Below are positions 9,706 to 21,532 of a stretch of 64,000 nt of DNA, one piece after another. A program made the position numbers and the translations under genes. The DNA comes from Peromyscus leucopus. Lineage: Eukaryota > Chordata > Mammalia > Rodentia > Cricetidae. The DNA is taken from assembly GCF_004664715.2 (NCBI RefSeq), contig NC_051072.1:39985142-40049141 (forward strand). The letters are read 5' to 3'. Under the pieces are notes generated by a model, which had not been told where the DNA came from, searched no databases, and saw nothing but the letters and a program-made list of their open reading frames with translations. How positions within the stretch are numbered: the stretch's first letter is position 1; the number at the start of each line of letters is the position of its first letter.

Positions 9706-11489
9706 AAAACATCAGCAACAAGAAGAAACATTAAAATAATATTTATTGTGTAAACCTGTTCTCTTCCCACAAACCCACTTATATAGCCATTTTTAATCTA
9801 GTTTTTGGATTAACTACTCGGAGATGCTAACACCCACCTGAATAGTACAATATTTACTCCATATGCTTAGTGAAAATAAGTCCTGTAAACTTTTATGAGC
9901 ATTTCTTTAATTAATAGCACCCAAAGTTGAGGACAGACATTTTCTTTGAGGGAGTTCTCTGTAAACTGCCCCTACACACCTAGAACTTATAATCACCCTG
10001 CTTCAGCCCCAGGGAGCTGGTATTAAAAAGTCACTGCTCTGAACTCACATACTACTTTTAACTCTGAAATTAATGTGACTTCAGTACATAATCCTGTTTG
10101 TCTTTGGGAGACTTCAGAATGATTGAGAGGGTAGCTAATCTATATGTTCCCCAATCATTACTTGTAGATGGAAGATATCACTGAACATAGAGTTTTAGGG
10201 CCCATTTAACTATTATGAATGAAAAATTCATTTTGAAGAGTCAATATATTGATTATTTCTTTCAAGTAATACATTCCCAATACGTAATCATCCTGAAGTG
10301 CAACCGTCAGAGACTAGCAAACTGGGCTGACTGGCCACCTTTCCTATTGACAGTGATGCTAATACAGAGGGCAGGTCGAGAGAGGAAGAGAGAAGGGGGA
10401 GAAGCCATTACAAAACAAGTTGGAATTAAAAGAAGGCATGTAAACCCCAAAGACTTCAGTGTACAAAGCCACGCTCCCTCCAAGATGCCCAAGTGCACAA
10501 AGCCATCATTTGGTGCAGTTTTCACTGAAGGATCTGCCTTCTTCCCTTCCTCATGTTATTCTCAGCATGATTTATTATATGTCAATATTGACCTGACATT
10601 TTTACAAATGAAAGCATTCTTGCCCCCAGATTTTAATTCCTGTGGTAGGGCGACTGCCATGCCTTGGTCGTGACCAAAGGAAGGAGAGTCCTGTGATTCA
10701 GCCCTTTGCAGGAGCATCTGACTCATCTGGTGATCAGGGCTTGAAATGGCAGCATTCAGCATGAACCCTTTTCATCTCAGTTGGAAGTGCTGTGCCGAGG
10801 CATCTGATGCCTGGTACGTGCACAATAAGAATACACAAAGAGAAGAAAAACAAACAAGCAAAACAAAACATCCTGTTAGGCTGACCATATGAGGAGCCTC
10901 AGAGCAAAGGGGAAGATTACTTCCGATAAACAGAAAAGAACAGAAAAGCGAGTGGGAACTGTTATTTATACTTTCCTTCTACAAACTGTATGACTTCCAA
11001 GAAATTAATTCAATATATAGATCAACCCACCTCTCAACAAATTTTAATTACAAAAGTGAACTGAGGAGCAAATAACATTGTTTTGCAGCAAAGATTCTAT
11101 TTGAGAGGAAAGCGAAGTATGTTTATATTGTAAACACTGCTAGTCAGTTAAAATATGATACCCCCAAATCACTTTATACCCAAGTTTTAATGAATTTTTC
11201 TTTTAATCCAGTTCTTTAAGTATGTTCTTCACACAACTCAAAGCAGAGTTCTTAAGAATTTGTTAAAATACCAGTAGGAGACTCCAACCTTTCCCTATGG
11301 GGTCACAAACACTGGGCGCTTGTGCCTAGTAAGCTTGCTCCTTAACCATCTTCCTAGGTGATTTTAACGCCAAAACCTGAGTGAAACAAAGATATCTCAG
11401 ATCTACAATAATCTACTCATATTCCATATTCTTTGTTATTTGGGAAAGCTTAGATTTCTGTAACTTGCAATTAGCATATTTTTAATTAA
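9706..11489. other. Unique sequence, about 1.8 kb
   Basis: I recognise no repeat apart from an AAACA-rich run near 10848-10870. A 152-codon frame at 10215-10673 is the longest here but shows no domain and no Kozak or splice context. I treat it as chance. Confidence 0.5.
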
Positions 11490-11660
11490 TAGACCACATT
11501 CTGAGTGACCAAGAAGTTTTAATGGATTAAGTAAATATCACAATTCACATATTTAATAATTGAAAATATAATATATATTTTCAGTATAATACAACTATTT
11601 ATTGCATGTAATACCAAGCCTGGGGGAAAGATGTTTCTCAGTAAGATGGCAAGATAAATT
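11490..11660. repeat. Diverged copy 1 of a locally repeated block
   Basis: This block resembles 13200-13400 in the same orientation. The clearest shared part is 'attcacatatttaataattg' here against 'attcacatacttaataattg' there, with weaker similarity on both sides. It may be two copies of an old unnamed element or an old local duplication. Confidence 0.4.
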
Positions 11661-11671
11661 TATATGACTAG

Positions 11672-12100
11672 TGTCTTACTCATGGTCACCATTGTTGTGA
11701 TGAAACATCACGACACCAAAAGCAACTTCATGAGGAGAGGGTTTATTTAGTTAGCTTACATTTCCACATCATAGATCATCACCAAAGGAAGTCAGGGCAA
11801 GAATTCAAGTAGGGCAGGGTCCCGGAGGCAGGAACTGATTCAGAAGCCATGGAAGAGTGCTGCTTACAGGCTTACTCCTCATGACTTGCTCAACCTGATT
11901 TCTTCTAGAACTCAGGACCACTAACCCAGAGATGGAATCATCCACAATGGGATGGGCCTTTGCATATCAATTGCTAATTAAGAAAATGCTGTACAGGCTT
12001 GCATACAGCTGGATCTTATGGAGGCATTTTCTCAATTGAGGCTCCCTCCTCTGATAACTCTAGCTTGTGTCAAGTTGACGTAAGACTAACCAATACAACA
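11672..12100 (-). mobile_element. Complete solo LTR, MaLR/ERVL type, minus strand
   Basis: A 429-bp element beginning TG and ending CA, flanked by a perfect 5-bp direct repeat 'actag' (11667-11671 and 12101-12105). A 5-bp duplication fits the ERVL/MaLR class. On the minus strand an AATAAA signal precedes the 3' end. The text matches a common rodent LTR ('gcttgtgtcaagttgacg', 'aaagcaacttcatgaggaga'). No internal retroviral sequence is attached, so it is either a solo LTR or an insertion that has recombined. Confidence 0.85.
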
Positions 12101-12105
12101 ACTAG

Positions 12106-13199
12106 AAATAAGAACTGAAGAGAAAACAGATTCTCTGTGAAATGCTTATTCCTCCAGAGTTAACACTCCAAGGGCAATGATTCGTGTTGCTTATTAGTCA
12201 TACTTAGCAATTATTTTAGTGTCATTGTCATGGCCATAAAGCATTCTATTCTCTTATGGGGAAAATCTCTAGCAATGAGAAGGGCTGAAACTTGAGTTTT
12301 GTCATCATTTACTGAACCTTAACTTCAATCCTATGTCTTCGCATCAGGAGCATGTCCCTGGATCTAGTAAAAGAGTACTATTGCAGAGTTTGGTTCCAAT
12401 ATATAGAGTCATTTTGACCTTGAAAATCCACAAAAGTTTGATACTTCATTTTACAATCCTTAGGCCTTCCATAATCCTCCTTGGGCTTCCAATTTCAAAA
12501 GCAGGAGGCAAAAAGTAGCTCAAACTCAACAAATATCATTGTGCCTCTACTCTCTACCAGGTACTTTAAAATCATTCTCTGACTTTCAGTAGATAGCACA
12601 GTTACGTGACACCTTTTATCCTCTCTGTAGTGAACATCTATTATTTCTGCCTGCCTAGTGCTCATGTTTACTTTTTCTTGCAATAGCATACCTACTTATT
12701 CTACTGGGATGGGGGGGAACTTTCTCTTCTTTTCATTCTGGGCCTAATGATAGTGATTTTCCCTCTCCCTTTTGTTCACAGAGGTTGACAGATGACTCAA
12801 GACAGCCCCGAATCCATCAGTAGGATTATTACATACTGAAGTGAACGGGACAAAAAAGCTCTTTCTTCCCCTTGGAGATGCTTGAGAGAGGACTGAATAG
12901 CAACAGGAGTGCTGACACTTGCCAGCTTTAGTGTTTTCTTGCCTCATAAATGCATCTGTAGTCAATGCTGATGGGAGTAACATGGAGAGAAAAGTGGATG
13001 TGAGTGTGATGGAAGCCTAAGGTCACACACACACAATGGTGTTTGCACACTCAGGTGACATATGCACAGCACTGTTTGCACCCTCAGGTCACATCAGCAT
13101 CAGGGTTCATGGTTCTTCCTCTGAGTCTAGAATCTACCTTTCTTGTAGGAATCTTTCTTGCTTGGGGTACCAGGATCCTGTCATTGGAACTAGTAGACA
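12106..13199. other. Unique sequence
   Basis: No assignable element except a possible weak MIR-like segment near 12525-12600 and a G-run near 12711. The open frames lack domains. Confidence 0.5.
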
Positions 13200-13400
13200 G
13201 TCAATAAATCAGATCCTGAATGATTAAGAAGTCTCCAAGGATTAAAGAAATTCATAATTCACATACTTAATAATTGAAAAGAGAGAGTGCCTACGACTAC
13301 ACAAAGTCCAGTGCATTTCTCAGGAAAGTACAGGTGTGTATCAGCATTAACAACAAGTCTAAGAGAAAGTGGATCCTAAGAAATGATGGCCAAATGAAAA
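13200..13400. repeat. Diverged copy 2 of a locally repeated block
   Basis: It pairs with 11490-11660 in direct orientation, about 1.7 kb away. The similarity is strongest around 13248-13278 and returns around 13340-13395. Confidence 0.4.
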
Positions 13401-13974
13401 GCACCAACAATCTGTCTCCTACCTTCCATCTGTATGGAATAATCTGCCTCCTGTAACTAGTTTAGAACTCCACTGTTGTCTGTTAAAGGCATGGAAACTC
13501 CAGGGGAACATTTGGACAATACATTTTAGTTCATTTCCATTTTCTGCTCAGCTACAGAGAGAAATAATGATAAGCTGTTTTATCAAAAGTAATAGCTTCT
13601 GTTCTTCAAATGAAACAATTACTTCAATACTGAATAAATGAAAGAGGGAACGAAAGGGTGAAGGAAGGAGGGAAATCATTAGGAACTATGGGTAGGGTAT
13701 ATTTAGAATCACAAGAAGAGCACTTACTTGCCTGGCATATGTGCACCTCTCACTTAATCTTCAACACCACAAAAGGAAAAAAGAAACTATTAATAAATAA
13801 AGGAAACCCAAGTAACAGACAATATGAATATAAAATTGTTATATTTTTCACATATATGTCAGAATGTACAAAGGAAATAAATAACAAAAGATAATTAAAA
13901 TAATTGAATCATACTTCATAAAATAAGTTTTCATATTTAACATTATTGTTCTTCAAAGGAACAAAAATAAAAAC
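13401..13974. other. AT-rich unique sequence
   Basis: No recognised element. The sequence becomes A-rich towards the old L1 that follows. Confidence 0.5.
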
Positions 13975-14310
13975 TATAATGAGATGCTAACACACACTCA
14001 TCAGAGCAACTAAAATTGAAAACATTAACAATATCATACATCAGAACAAATGCTGAAACATTAGGGCTCTCATTCATGGCTGGTGGGAGTAAAAATTAAC
14101 ACTACCACTTTGAAACCCTTTGCCAGCATTTACTGAAGCTGAAGTATGAGCCAGCAATCATAATTCTAGCTACAACAACTAAAAACAAAATGACTAAATG
14201 TGTGTCTCAAAAATCACAGCAATTCATAGTAACAGAAAAGTGAAAAAATCAAATACACATGATAAACAGAATAATAGTCCATTCAATGGGATATTCTAAC
14301 CATAGTCCTA
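13975..14310 (+). repeat. Ancient L1 fragment, ORF2 3' end
   Basis: Phrases typical of the L1 ORF2 3' region appear in order: 'agagcaactaaaattgaaaa', 'attcatggctggtgggagta', 'gccagcaatcat' and 'tccattcaatgggatattct'. It carries many substitutions and deletions, so it is long inactive. Confidence 0.7.
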
Positions 14311-14757
14311 CATATATATCCATATGTATGTGAAATTTATATATATATGAAATCTGTGTTTGCATATTTGTGAGTGTGTGTGCATATGTGCAAGAATAGA
14401 GCAAGTCTCACAAACCTAGTAACATACAGTTCAACCCAAGAATCCAGACACAATGCACACACGTTCATTTCCATAAAGTGAAAGCACAGGCAAAAATCAA
14501 GGTATGGTAGTAGAAGTTAGAGTCATGGTTCCCTCCAAATGGAGGGACTGGACTAGGAAGAGACAATAAAGGAAGGCTGGTTCTAAACTTCATTTTATAC
14601 CTTGGTCTAGATGGTAGTTCTACAAATGCACACAGGTAAAAAATACAGATCTGTACCCTCAAGATCTATGCTCCTTACCACGTCTTATCATTTCAAAGTC
14701 ATTTTTCACAACTCAAAACCAGCAAACTAAAGGGAATAGAACTTAGCTCAATTTCAG
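14311..14757. other. Unique AT-rich sequence
   Basis: It begins with a TA/TG-rich stretch (14300-14390) and otherwise shows nothing assignable. Confidence 0.5.
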
Positions 14758-14803
14758 TGGAGTGTCTGAGGAATACCACCATGAAGTCTCGATTTCTGTC
14801 TAG
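14758..14803 (+). other. Candidate small exon (speculative)
   Basis: An acceptor-like 'caatttcag' ends at 14757. A strong donor 'tctag|gtaagtc' starts at 14804. Between them an ATG at 14781 sits in an 'accaccatga' context and opens eight codons (MKSRFLSR) into the donor. The upstream pyrimidine tract is weak, and no partner exon is visible. Chance is a real possibility. Confidence 0.2.
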
Positions 14804-15537
14804 GTAAGTCATACAACAGAGAGTCTACAAAACACTTCAGTATTTAAGGGTTGTCTGGGGACAAGAAGAGATAAAGTAATAAGCAGAAGATTTAACACAC
14901 TATTAAATCGCCTTTCTTGATCAATAAAATCACAACTGCTGATTTACAGGTTCCTTTAAAACTAAGGGAAAATAAAACCTATCTCATTCAGCCTTACACA
15001 TCCTCTTTAAAACCCGTGGATAGTGGTGAACTCTGTCTTGAGAGTGCAGGGTTATTACATTACTATTTAATTGTATAAATACATCCACCTCTTCCCAAAG
15101 CATCCTCAAATAATTATATTTTCTCTTATTTTCAAATTACCTTAGAAAACCCCACAAACGACAGTGCATTAATAAATGCATACACAGCAGGCTTATTGTT
15201 TCTAGCTAATCATTAAAGTACAATAAACATGACAAAAAGCATGTCTAGGCAAATATACACAGTCACAAATACCATCCAATCTCTCTCCAAGGCTCTGGCA
15301 TGCTGACCTTATCAACCCAATTATATGGTTCCCCATTTCCAAAGCAAAGTTAAAGCAGTAAACATATCATTATGAAAGATAGGCAAAGGTTAGCTTCCCA
15401 GAGAATTGGTCATTCAAAATAGGATGATGGTTTTTGTCAATTTGTTTTGAGAAGTGACGATTGCTACTGGAATGATCTGTTCTGTGTTCTTTCGTTGATG
15501 TAATCTTTTGGCTATTGTTGAACACTAAATGTTAGCA
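14804..15537. other. AT-rich unique sequence
   Basis: Nothing assignable. Confidence 0.5.
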
Positions 15538-15610
15538 TGGGAAGGGACCTTAGGTGTCATTTCATTCATCTTCCTCATTTATAGAGGAAGAAAACTGTGT
15601 GTCCAAGAGC
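15538..15610 (-). repeat. Possible MIR/L2-like fragment
   Basis: The run 'cctcatttatagaggaagaa' followed by 'aactgtgtgtccaagagcc' resembles the reversed MIR-type core 'ttacagatgaggaaactgag'. The match is weak. Confidence 0.3.
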
Positions 15611-16152
15611 CTTAATTACTTATTTTTCGTATAATATTTGGGATATGCCTATGTGTCTTTATGATGTAATTTAGAATCAGTCTGTGTGCTTTAATACCTA
15701 AAGGAACTTCACAGAGGAAGCCTTAGTGTATAAATTAGAAGAAACCTGCCATTTCTAGGTCTCCACTGAAGTGTTGGCATGGTTCTGATTTCTCTCATGA
15801 AATGTATGTAGACCAGTTGCCCTAAACCTCTCAGAAATAATGGAGGTCTAAACTAAAGCAGAGGCTGGAAATGGTGAAAGGGCTTTTTTTTTTTTTATGT
15901 GAGTAGGAACCTCAGTGCAAATTGAAAAGAAACAGCCCCCCAAAGCAGGTAGCATGTGCTTTTTCTCCTATGCAGAAGCCAAAGGGAAATAGAAGGGGGA
16001 ACTGAAAGGGAACTACTAGGGATGTAGTTGTGGAAAAGAGGAAAGAGGAAGGATCACATGATCAAAGTGCATTTGCCTGTGTGGAAGTATGGTGATGACA
16101 CTCCTTACTTTTTGCAACATACACTGATTTTAAAAGAAATAAAATAGAGAAG

Positions 16153-16155
<3 letters not shown>
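15611..16155. other. Unique sequence
   Basis: It includes a poly(T) near 15883-15896. No other feature is recognised. Confidence 0.5.

Positions 16156-16209
<54 letters not shown>
16156..16209. repeat. (TA)27 microsatellite
   Basis: A pure TA array of about 54 bases. It is self-complementary and prone to cruciform formation and length variation. Confidence 0.97.
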
Positions 16210-16211
<2 letters not shown>

Positions 16212-16905
16212 ATTGGAGGAGGCCAAGTCCTAAGTTTGCTGTCTAAGAGCATGTTGTGACTGTCTTCAACCTCTTCTGCTTGCACTCACTCATTTTTCTA
16301 TTCTCATTCTTGAGGTTGTTTGAATAGTCTTCCTATAGTACAGCTTTTATGCTCTAATAAACTCCTCAATGTCTGTTTTATTGGACTCTCTAGAAGCAGA
16401 ATCTAAGTCAAAGACATTGGAGAAGGTGATTGTAACCAAGAGCTCCCAGAAAAAAATCAGGGAGCAGAAAGTAGGAGAAAAAAGTTGTCCAGGACAAGCT
16501 CCAGAGTAAAGAGGTGCCCACAGTAGGGGACCCCTGCTCACTGCTGGGGGAGGTTGAGAGATACTGTCAGTTCTTTCTATCCAAGGTGTGCTTCGAAGAA
16601 CCCTGTCGTCTCTGTGTCACACTCATGATGAACTAAAGTTCTTACAGCTATATCACAGTGCAGTGTTTATTTCAGCTGACATTTCTTAGAATTAATCAAT
16701 TCTCTTGGAAGGAAGAGTGTGAAGACTCACATTCAGGCACAAGCTTACCTTGCCCTTGATGTTATGGAAAGGTTTGCACATTAGTTCCATTGGAAAACAC
16801 TAGTACAGCTTACACTTCAGAATTATCCTGATCAGGGGAGAGCAAGCCAAACAATTCACATCCCTTTATCCTGGATCATTCCTTAAGCAATGTGCATCAG
16901 GGTGG
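16210..16905. other. Unique sequence
   Basis: No element recognised. A 64-codon minus frame (16347-16541) has no domain. Confidence 0.5.
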
Positions 16906-17130
16906 GTGCTCAGGAGATGGCTTAGCAGTTAAGAGTACTGGCTGCTCTTCCACAGAACCTGATTCAATTCCAAAAACCCACAGGGTGGCTCACAGCCATC
17001 TGTAACTCCAATCCTAGAGACAACTGATGCCCTCTTCTGGCCTCTGCAGACATTGCATACACATGGTGCACAAGACATAACTGAATGCAAAACACTCACA
17101 CATACATTTTTCTTTTGAGAAAAAAAAAAT
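16906..17130 (+). repeat. B3 SINE, plus strand
   Basis: Landmarks in order: 'ctcaggagatggcttagcag', 'ttaagagtactggctgctct', 'gtggctcacagccatctgta', 'gatgccctcttctggcctct', a CA-rich segment and an A tail. The copy is near full length. Confidence 0.9.
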
Positions 17131-17410
17131 GAATTTTGTGAGGCTGTGATGTGAAAGATTCCAGGTCTCCAAGGTTGTCAAAATGTGATACTTCCAGCAG
17201 TCCTTATCAAAGAGATATGGGTGTTAACAGGACAGGAGTATATGGGAGAGACACAGGACTGTGGGCATTGAGGGAAGAACGCTAGCCAAACATCATTGGC
17301 TACTTTGCTCACAAGTCTACAGTTGGTCCTAGAGCACAGGACTCTTTTTGTGTAGTGTTCTTTCAAGCTATCTTTAATTCAATGCTATCCTATCCTCCCT
17401 TACTATACAA
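17131..17410. other. Unique sequence
   Basis: Nothing assignable. Confidence 0.5.
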
Positions 17411-17594
17411 CAGTGTCTTTCAATTTTTGCTTACATGTGGGAATCACCTGAGGACTTTCAGAAACTACTTTTTGATGCCTGAGTTCCACACTCAACCTTT
17501 CCAATTTGTAGGTCTAGCGAGGCCTAGATGTGTTTGTTTTTAATTCTTCCTTTGGCAATTCTATTGTACAACCAGCCCTGAGAAATACTACTCC
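17411..17594 (+). mobile_element. hAT-Charlie non-autonomous element, MER20-like
   Basis: It starts 'cagtgtctttcaa' and ends 'ccctgagaaatacta', which are decayed inverted termini of the CAGTGGTTCTCAA type. The inner text 'gggaatcacctgagga' and 'gatgcctgagttccacactc' matches the common mammalian MER20/MER5-type hAT repeat. The exact subfamily is uncertain. It is an ancient DNA transposon relic. Confidence 0.6.
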
Positions 17595-18091
17595 AGAATG
17601 TTACATTAAATACCATCAATTCCATGAATTTGGGAATTCCTTTCATTTCCTGAAGGGAAATGTGTCAACACCCCCTTCCTTGTATACTGGAGTTTTATTG
17701 TCTGGTGCTTCTGCTTTGGCACTTGATTGATGGGAATAAAGTGGGTGTTGCTCTCGGGCAGGACCTGAAGGCAACTGTGAATCACTCTGAGTTAAACTAA
17801 CAAAATTAAAACATAATAATAAAATCTCATATCTGAAGAGAGCCTTTGAGGTCCTTAGCTTACAAAGGGCAAGCACAGACAAGTTCAATGAACATTGGAA
17901 ACAGATCTACTGATGAAACTCAGCATTATGGTGGAATAGTCATTTTAGAAGGACTAAAGAGATAATCAAGGAGGCAGACCTGAAGTAGCTCACTCACTAT
18001 GCATATAATGAGATGTCACAGGATTTCCAGTCCTCAGAGGGGTCTTCCACATAGCTTTGCTGACATATGTGCCTCTGTTCAGGCACATCCA
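17595..18091. other. Unique sequence
   Basis: No element recognised. Confidence 0.5.
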
Positions 18092-18490
18092 ACTTGGCTT
18101 TTACTGTTGCTGTGATAAACACAACCTCCAGAAGCAACTTGAAAAGGAAATAGTTTGTTTCATGGTATATATCCAAATAACAGTCCATCCCCTGAGGGAA
18201 GTCAGGGAAGGAAATCAAGATAAGTAAAATCTGGAGGTAAAAAACTGAAATACTGGGCTAGTCTCCATAGTTTACTCATCCTGCTTTCTTATACAACCCA
18301 GGACCACCTGCCCAGGGGTGGCACTGCCCACAGTGAGTTAAGATCTCATCACCAATAATTAACCAAGAAAATGCCCCATAGACATGACCACAGGCTAATC
18401 TGATGGAGTCGGTTCCTCAACTGAGAGTCCCTCTACCCATGGGAGGCGAGTTTGTGTCAAGTCAACAAGACCCTCACAAAGCTTCACAAT
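18092..18490 (-). repeat. MaLR/ERVL-type LTR relic, minus strand
   Basis: Same family as 11672-12100, but more diverged: 'actgttgctgtgataaacac', 'ctgctttcttatacaaccca', 'ggggtggcactgcccacagt' and 'gtttgtgtcaagtcaac'. The ends are blurred and no target duplication is obvious. Confidence 0.65.
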
Positions 18491-19405
18491 AGCCAAATAA
18501 TTTGCTGATGAATTCCTAGTTTCCTAGCATGCTCAGTCAGACACACGGGTATGATCACAACAAAGGAAACTATACCTAGTGGGAAAAAATTAATGTATAA
18601 AGAAGAGATGTGCTAGTAAGGTAATAAGCATATTCTAGCTGGCTTATTGGCTGTGTTTCACATATTTAATATGATGGGGATTGATTTTATAAACTGTGAG
18701 CTCACTTGTACTAAAAAAAAATAAAACACTTCCTTTTTTGTTATTATGGTTAATACTTATCTCAGGCCCTCCTAGTTACAAAATGCCAATTTCATCACCT
18801 CAACTTATTTTTTTTTAGACAAACCCCACATTCTTCTGTTATACAAGAGCTTTCCAAGAGAAACAAAGATTTCTCTTCCTTCCCCTAACCCTCTCTGGGT
18901 GGTAACTAAGAGAGCAGATGGCTGCCACAAGTATAACCCTAGGAACACCAATCAAGACAATATTGACATTCACTTCTTAGCCCTCACTTGTCTAAGCTGA
19001 TGTCCACCCGTGGTGAATAAGGGAGAGGAATGGGGTCCCTCCTAGGTCTTTTGAAGGCAGGAATTACATTAAGTATAAAATAAAAGGTATGGGTTTTATG
19101 TTTTGTTTGTGCAGTTTTTCCCTGGAAAAGCAGGTTGTGGGTTTCCCTCTGCTCTATCTGCTTCTAGCATATCACATGGATTTAAGACATGGTTCCTATT
19201 CCTAGTCAAGCAAGGCATCCAAAAGCCAATGGCTTGATATGGGCTTTAATGAATGGATGGATATTCTTATCATTTATAACAAGGCTTTGGGATATTCATA
19301 TTCTTTCCTTCCTTCTCTCTCTCACACACACTTCTACCCCCATGATCTACTGAAGTTGCCCTTCTCTGACACATACCGACTGAGATCTCTAAGGAAAGCT
19401 AACAG
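18491..19405. other. Unique sequence
   Basis: No recognised element. Short A and T runs occur near 18712 and 18808. Confidence 0.5.
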
Positions 19406-19637
19406 TGGGACTGGGGAGATGGCTCAGTGGGTAGGAGTGCATGTTCTTGGAACAGAAAGACCTGAGTTCAAATCCCCAGGACCTATGTACCTGTAACCCC
19501 AGAAGTAGAAGGCAGAGACAAGTGGATTCTGGGAATTTACTGAACAGCCAGTCCTGTGTCAGGGCAGCAAGGCAAAAACAATGGAAGAAGATACTCAGTG
19601 TCTTCCAAAGGCATGTACATGCATGTGACATGGACAT

Positions 19638-19680
<43 letters not shown>
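19406..19680 (+). repeat. B4 SINE with (CA)n tail, plus strand
   Basis: The ID-like head 'gactggggagatggctcagt' and 'aagacctgagttcaaatccc' is followed by a B1-like half ('acctgtaaccccagaagtag', 'ggcagagacaagtggatt') and then a (CA)20 tail at 19640-19680. This is the B4 architecture. Confidence 0.85.
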
Positions 19681-19682
<2 letters not shown>

Positions 19683-20034
19683 GGGGGGGAGAGAAGAAGA
19701 CAAAACTGTAGGTAGAATGATTGCAAGAAAAAAAATCACTTCTATAATTATTTCAAATGTTTTTCTGTCAGTTTCATAAATGGAACTTGTGGCTTTTATG
19801 CTTGTCATTCCTGTGAGCTCGTTTTCTCACACTCCCTCTCTTTCTGAAAGACAGTATGCTGTTGAAATCGGGCACACTAGGAAAACTGAATTGACAGGCC
19901 AGCAATGCTGACAGCCCAGCTCCTCACCGTAGAACTCTAACTCTAACAGCCTGTTCTGGGACTCCAATACCTACTAAAAGCTGCCTTCTGTGTAATTAAT
20001 GTACTGACTACCATCCAGTGCCCATGTTACATTA
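19681..20034. other. Unique sequence
   Basis: A short G/GA-rich run follows the CA array. Nothing else is assignable. Confidence 0.5.
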
Positions 20035-20135
20035 AACATAATGAAAATCCTATCACTTCTCCTTTACAGATGGAAAGTCAGAGGCACAGAGGGATTTAAA
20101 CTACTTGCCTGTCACATGAGAACAAGGTCAATAGT
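20035..20135 (-). repeat. MIR fragment, minus strand
   Basis: 'ctttacagatggaaagtcag' and 'aggcacagagggatttaaac' match the reversed MIR core ('tttacagatgaggaaactga', 'ggcacagagaggttaagt'). Confidence 0.6.
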
Positions 20136-20201
20136 TAAGTAAGTTAAGTTAAGCCTTGGAGTTCTTGCTCTCTGCAACTGCAATGTTGGCTTATTGGTGT
20201 T

Positions 20202-20375
20202 TTGGTTTTTTTTTTTTTTTTTTTTTTTTTTGATTTGTTTTGTTTTGTAACCGAATTCACACAGTAGCTCAGACTAGCCTAGCATTCACTATGTAGACCA
20301 GACTGGTCTCCAAATTGCAGAAATTCTCAGGCCTCAGTCTCTTGCCTGCTGAACTGTAGATGTGAGTGACCATAA
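20202..20375 (-). repeat. Old B1/PB1-type SINE, minus strand
   Basis: A poly(T) at about 20207-20231 is followed by 'cacagtagctcagactagcc', 'actatgtagaccagactggt' and 'gaaattctcaggcctcagtc'. The copy is diverged. Confidence 0.7.
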
Positions 20376-21160
20376 GTAGCTTAATTTTAATAAAGTGGCT
20401 TAATTTTTGCTTTGAAACTACAACCAAATAAAACATTGCAGTCAATGTTGCTTGCTGGCAAAACACTGACCAAGTGTTTACGACACTGAGTCTTGGGTGC
20501 AGGTGCGGCCATACACGTGAATGAGATTCTGGTTAACACTACAATTGGCCAAGCATCCCTTGTATCATAAGAACCAGCAATGTTAAACAACCAGTATATG
20601 TGGAAAATGCACTTAGCTAGAAAAAAAAAAGTCAGTAATTCTGAAAAATCTAATTACATGCATAAAGGCAAAGATAGCCTAAGCCCCACCCATTTTGCCT
20701 ATCATTAAAATACAAACTTCGAAAAACCTTCCACGATGATATCAAAACAATGGGGCATTTCTTGAAAAGTACCAAACGATGAGTCAGCTGTGGTTTTATT
20801 TTATGTTGGAATGATTTTTTAAAAAAAAACGGTGCCTTTAAATGGTGCTTAAAGTTGCTTTCTTTACATACATGTCATCTCTGGTGACAGCTAAAGCAAA
20901 CTTACCAGGCCCCAGTGGTAGAGTTTAAAAACAAAGCGTCAGCCTCAGACAGACTGGAGCTAAAATACTGCAGCGACCGCCAAGCCAACCCACCAACCCC
21001 AGAGGCTCAAGTAAATAAAATATGATGCCCCAGAAAACCTGGCGGCAAGACCTGGCTGAAGGAAATCTACCATGAAAATATCATGAGCCTTTAACGTAGT
21101 GGGCCTCAAGTCCATTGTGAGTGTAGCACTGTTATGTTACGATCAGTTACTCAACTGCAA
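20376..21160. other. Unique sequence with a slightly CpG-richer part
   Basis: No repeat is recognised. The part at about 20930-21065 has several CpGs (gcgt, gcgaccgcc, ggcggc) but no coding signature. Confidence 0.45.

Positions 21161-21192
<32 letters not shown>
21161..21192. repeat. (TG)n(TA)n microsatellite
   Basis: TG units pass into TA units, with alternation kept throughout. Confidence 0.95.
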
Positions 21193-21475
21193 CCCCTTCC
21201 CCTGAAAACCTGCTTCTTGATACTCCAAAAGAAACCGCATACATAAGCAAAAATCCCCAGATACCAGAAGCTAACGAAGGCAGGAAGCAGAAGGAAGAAG
21301 CCTGACGGCCACCTAAGACATGAGTGTGGTTCTGGTGCTACTGTTTCAATTTCTGTTTTGATTTCCCCCAGATTCCTGTCACTAAAGCCATCTGGCACTT
21401 TTCAGTCCCAAGCCCCCCTTCTTCGCTTGGGCATCTTTATTACTTCATACACATAGGCTTGCATGTGCACGCATG

Positions 21476-21478
<3 letters not shown>
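21193..21478. other. Unique sequence
   Basis: Nothing assignable. Confidence 0.5.

Positions 21479-21528
<50 letters not shown>
21479..21528. repeat. (CA)25 microsatellite
   Basis: A pure CA array of about 50 bases, not obviously attached to a SINE. Confidence 0.97.

Positions 21529-21532
<4 letters not shown>

Noticed and set aside
10215..10673. 152-codon open frame, plus strand
   Set aside because: Composition is mixed, no domain or signal is seen, and it is overlapped by minus-strand frames of similar quality.
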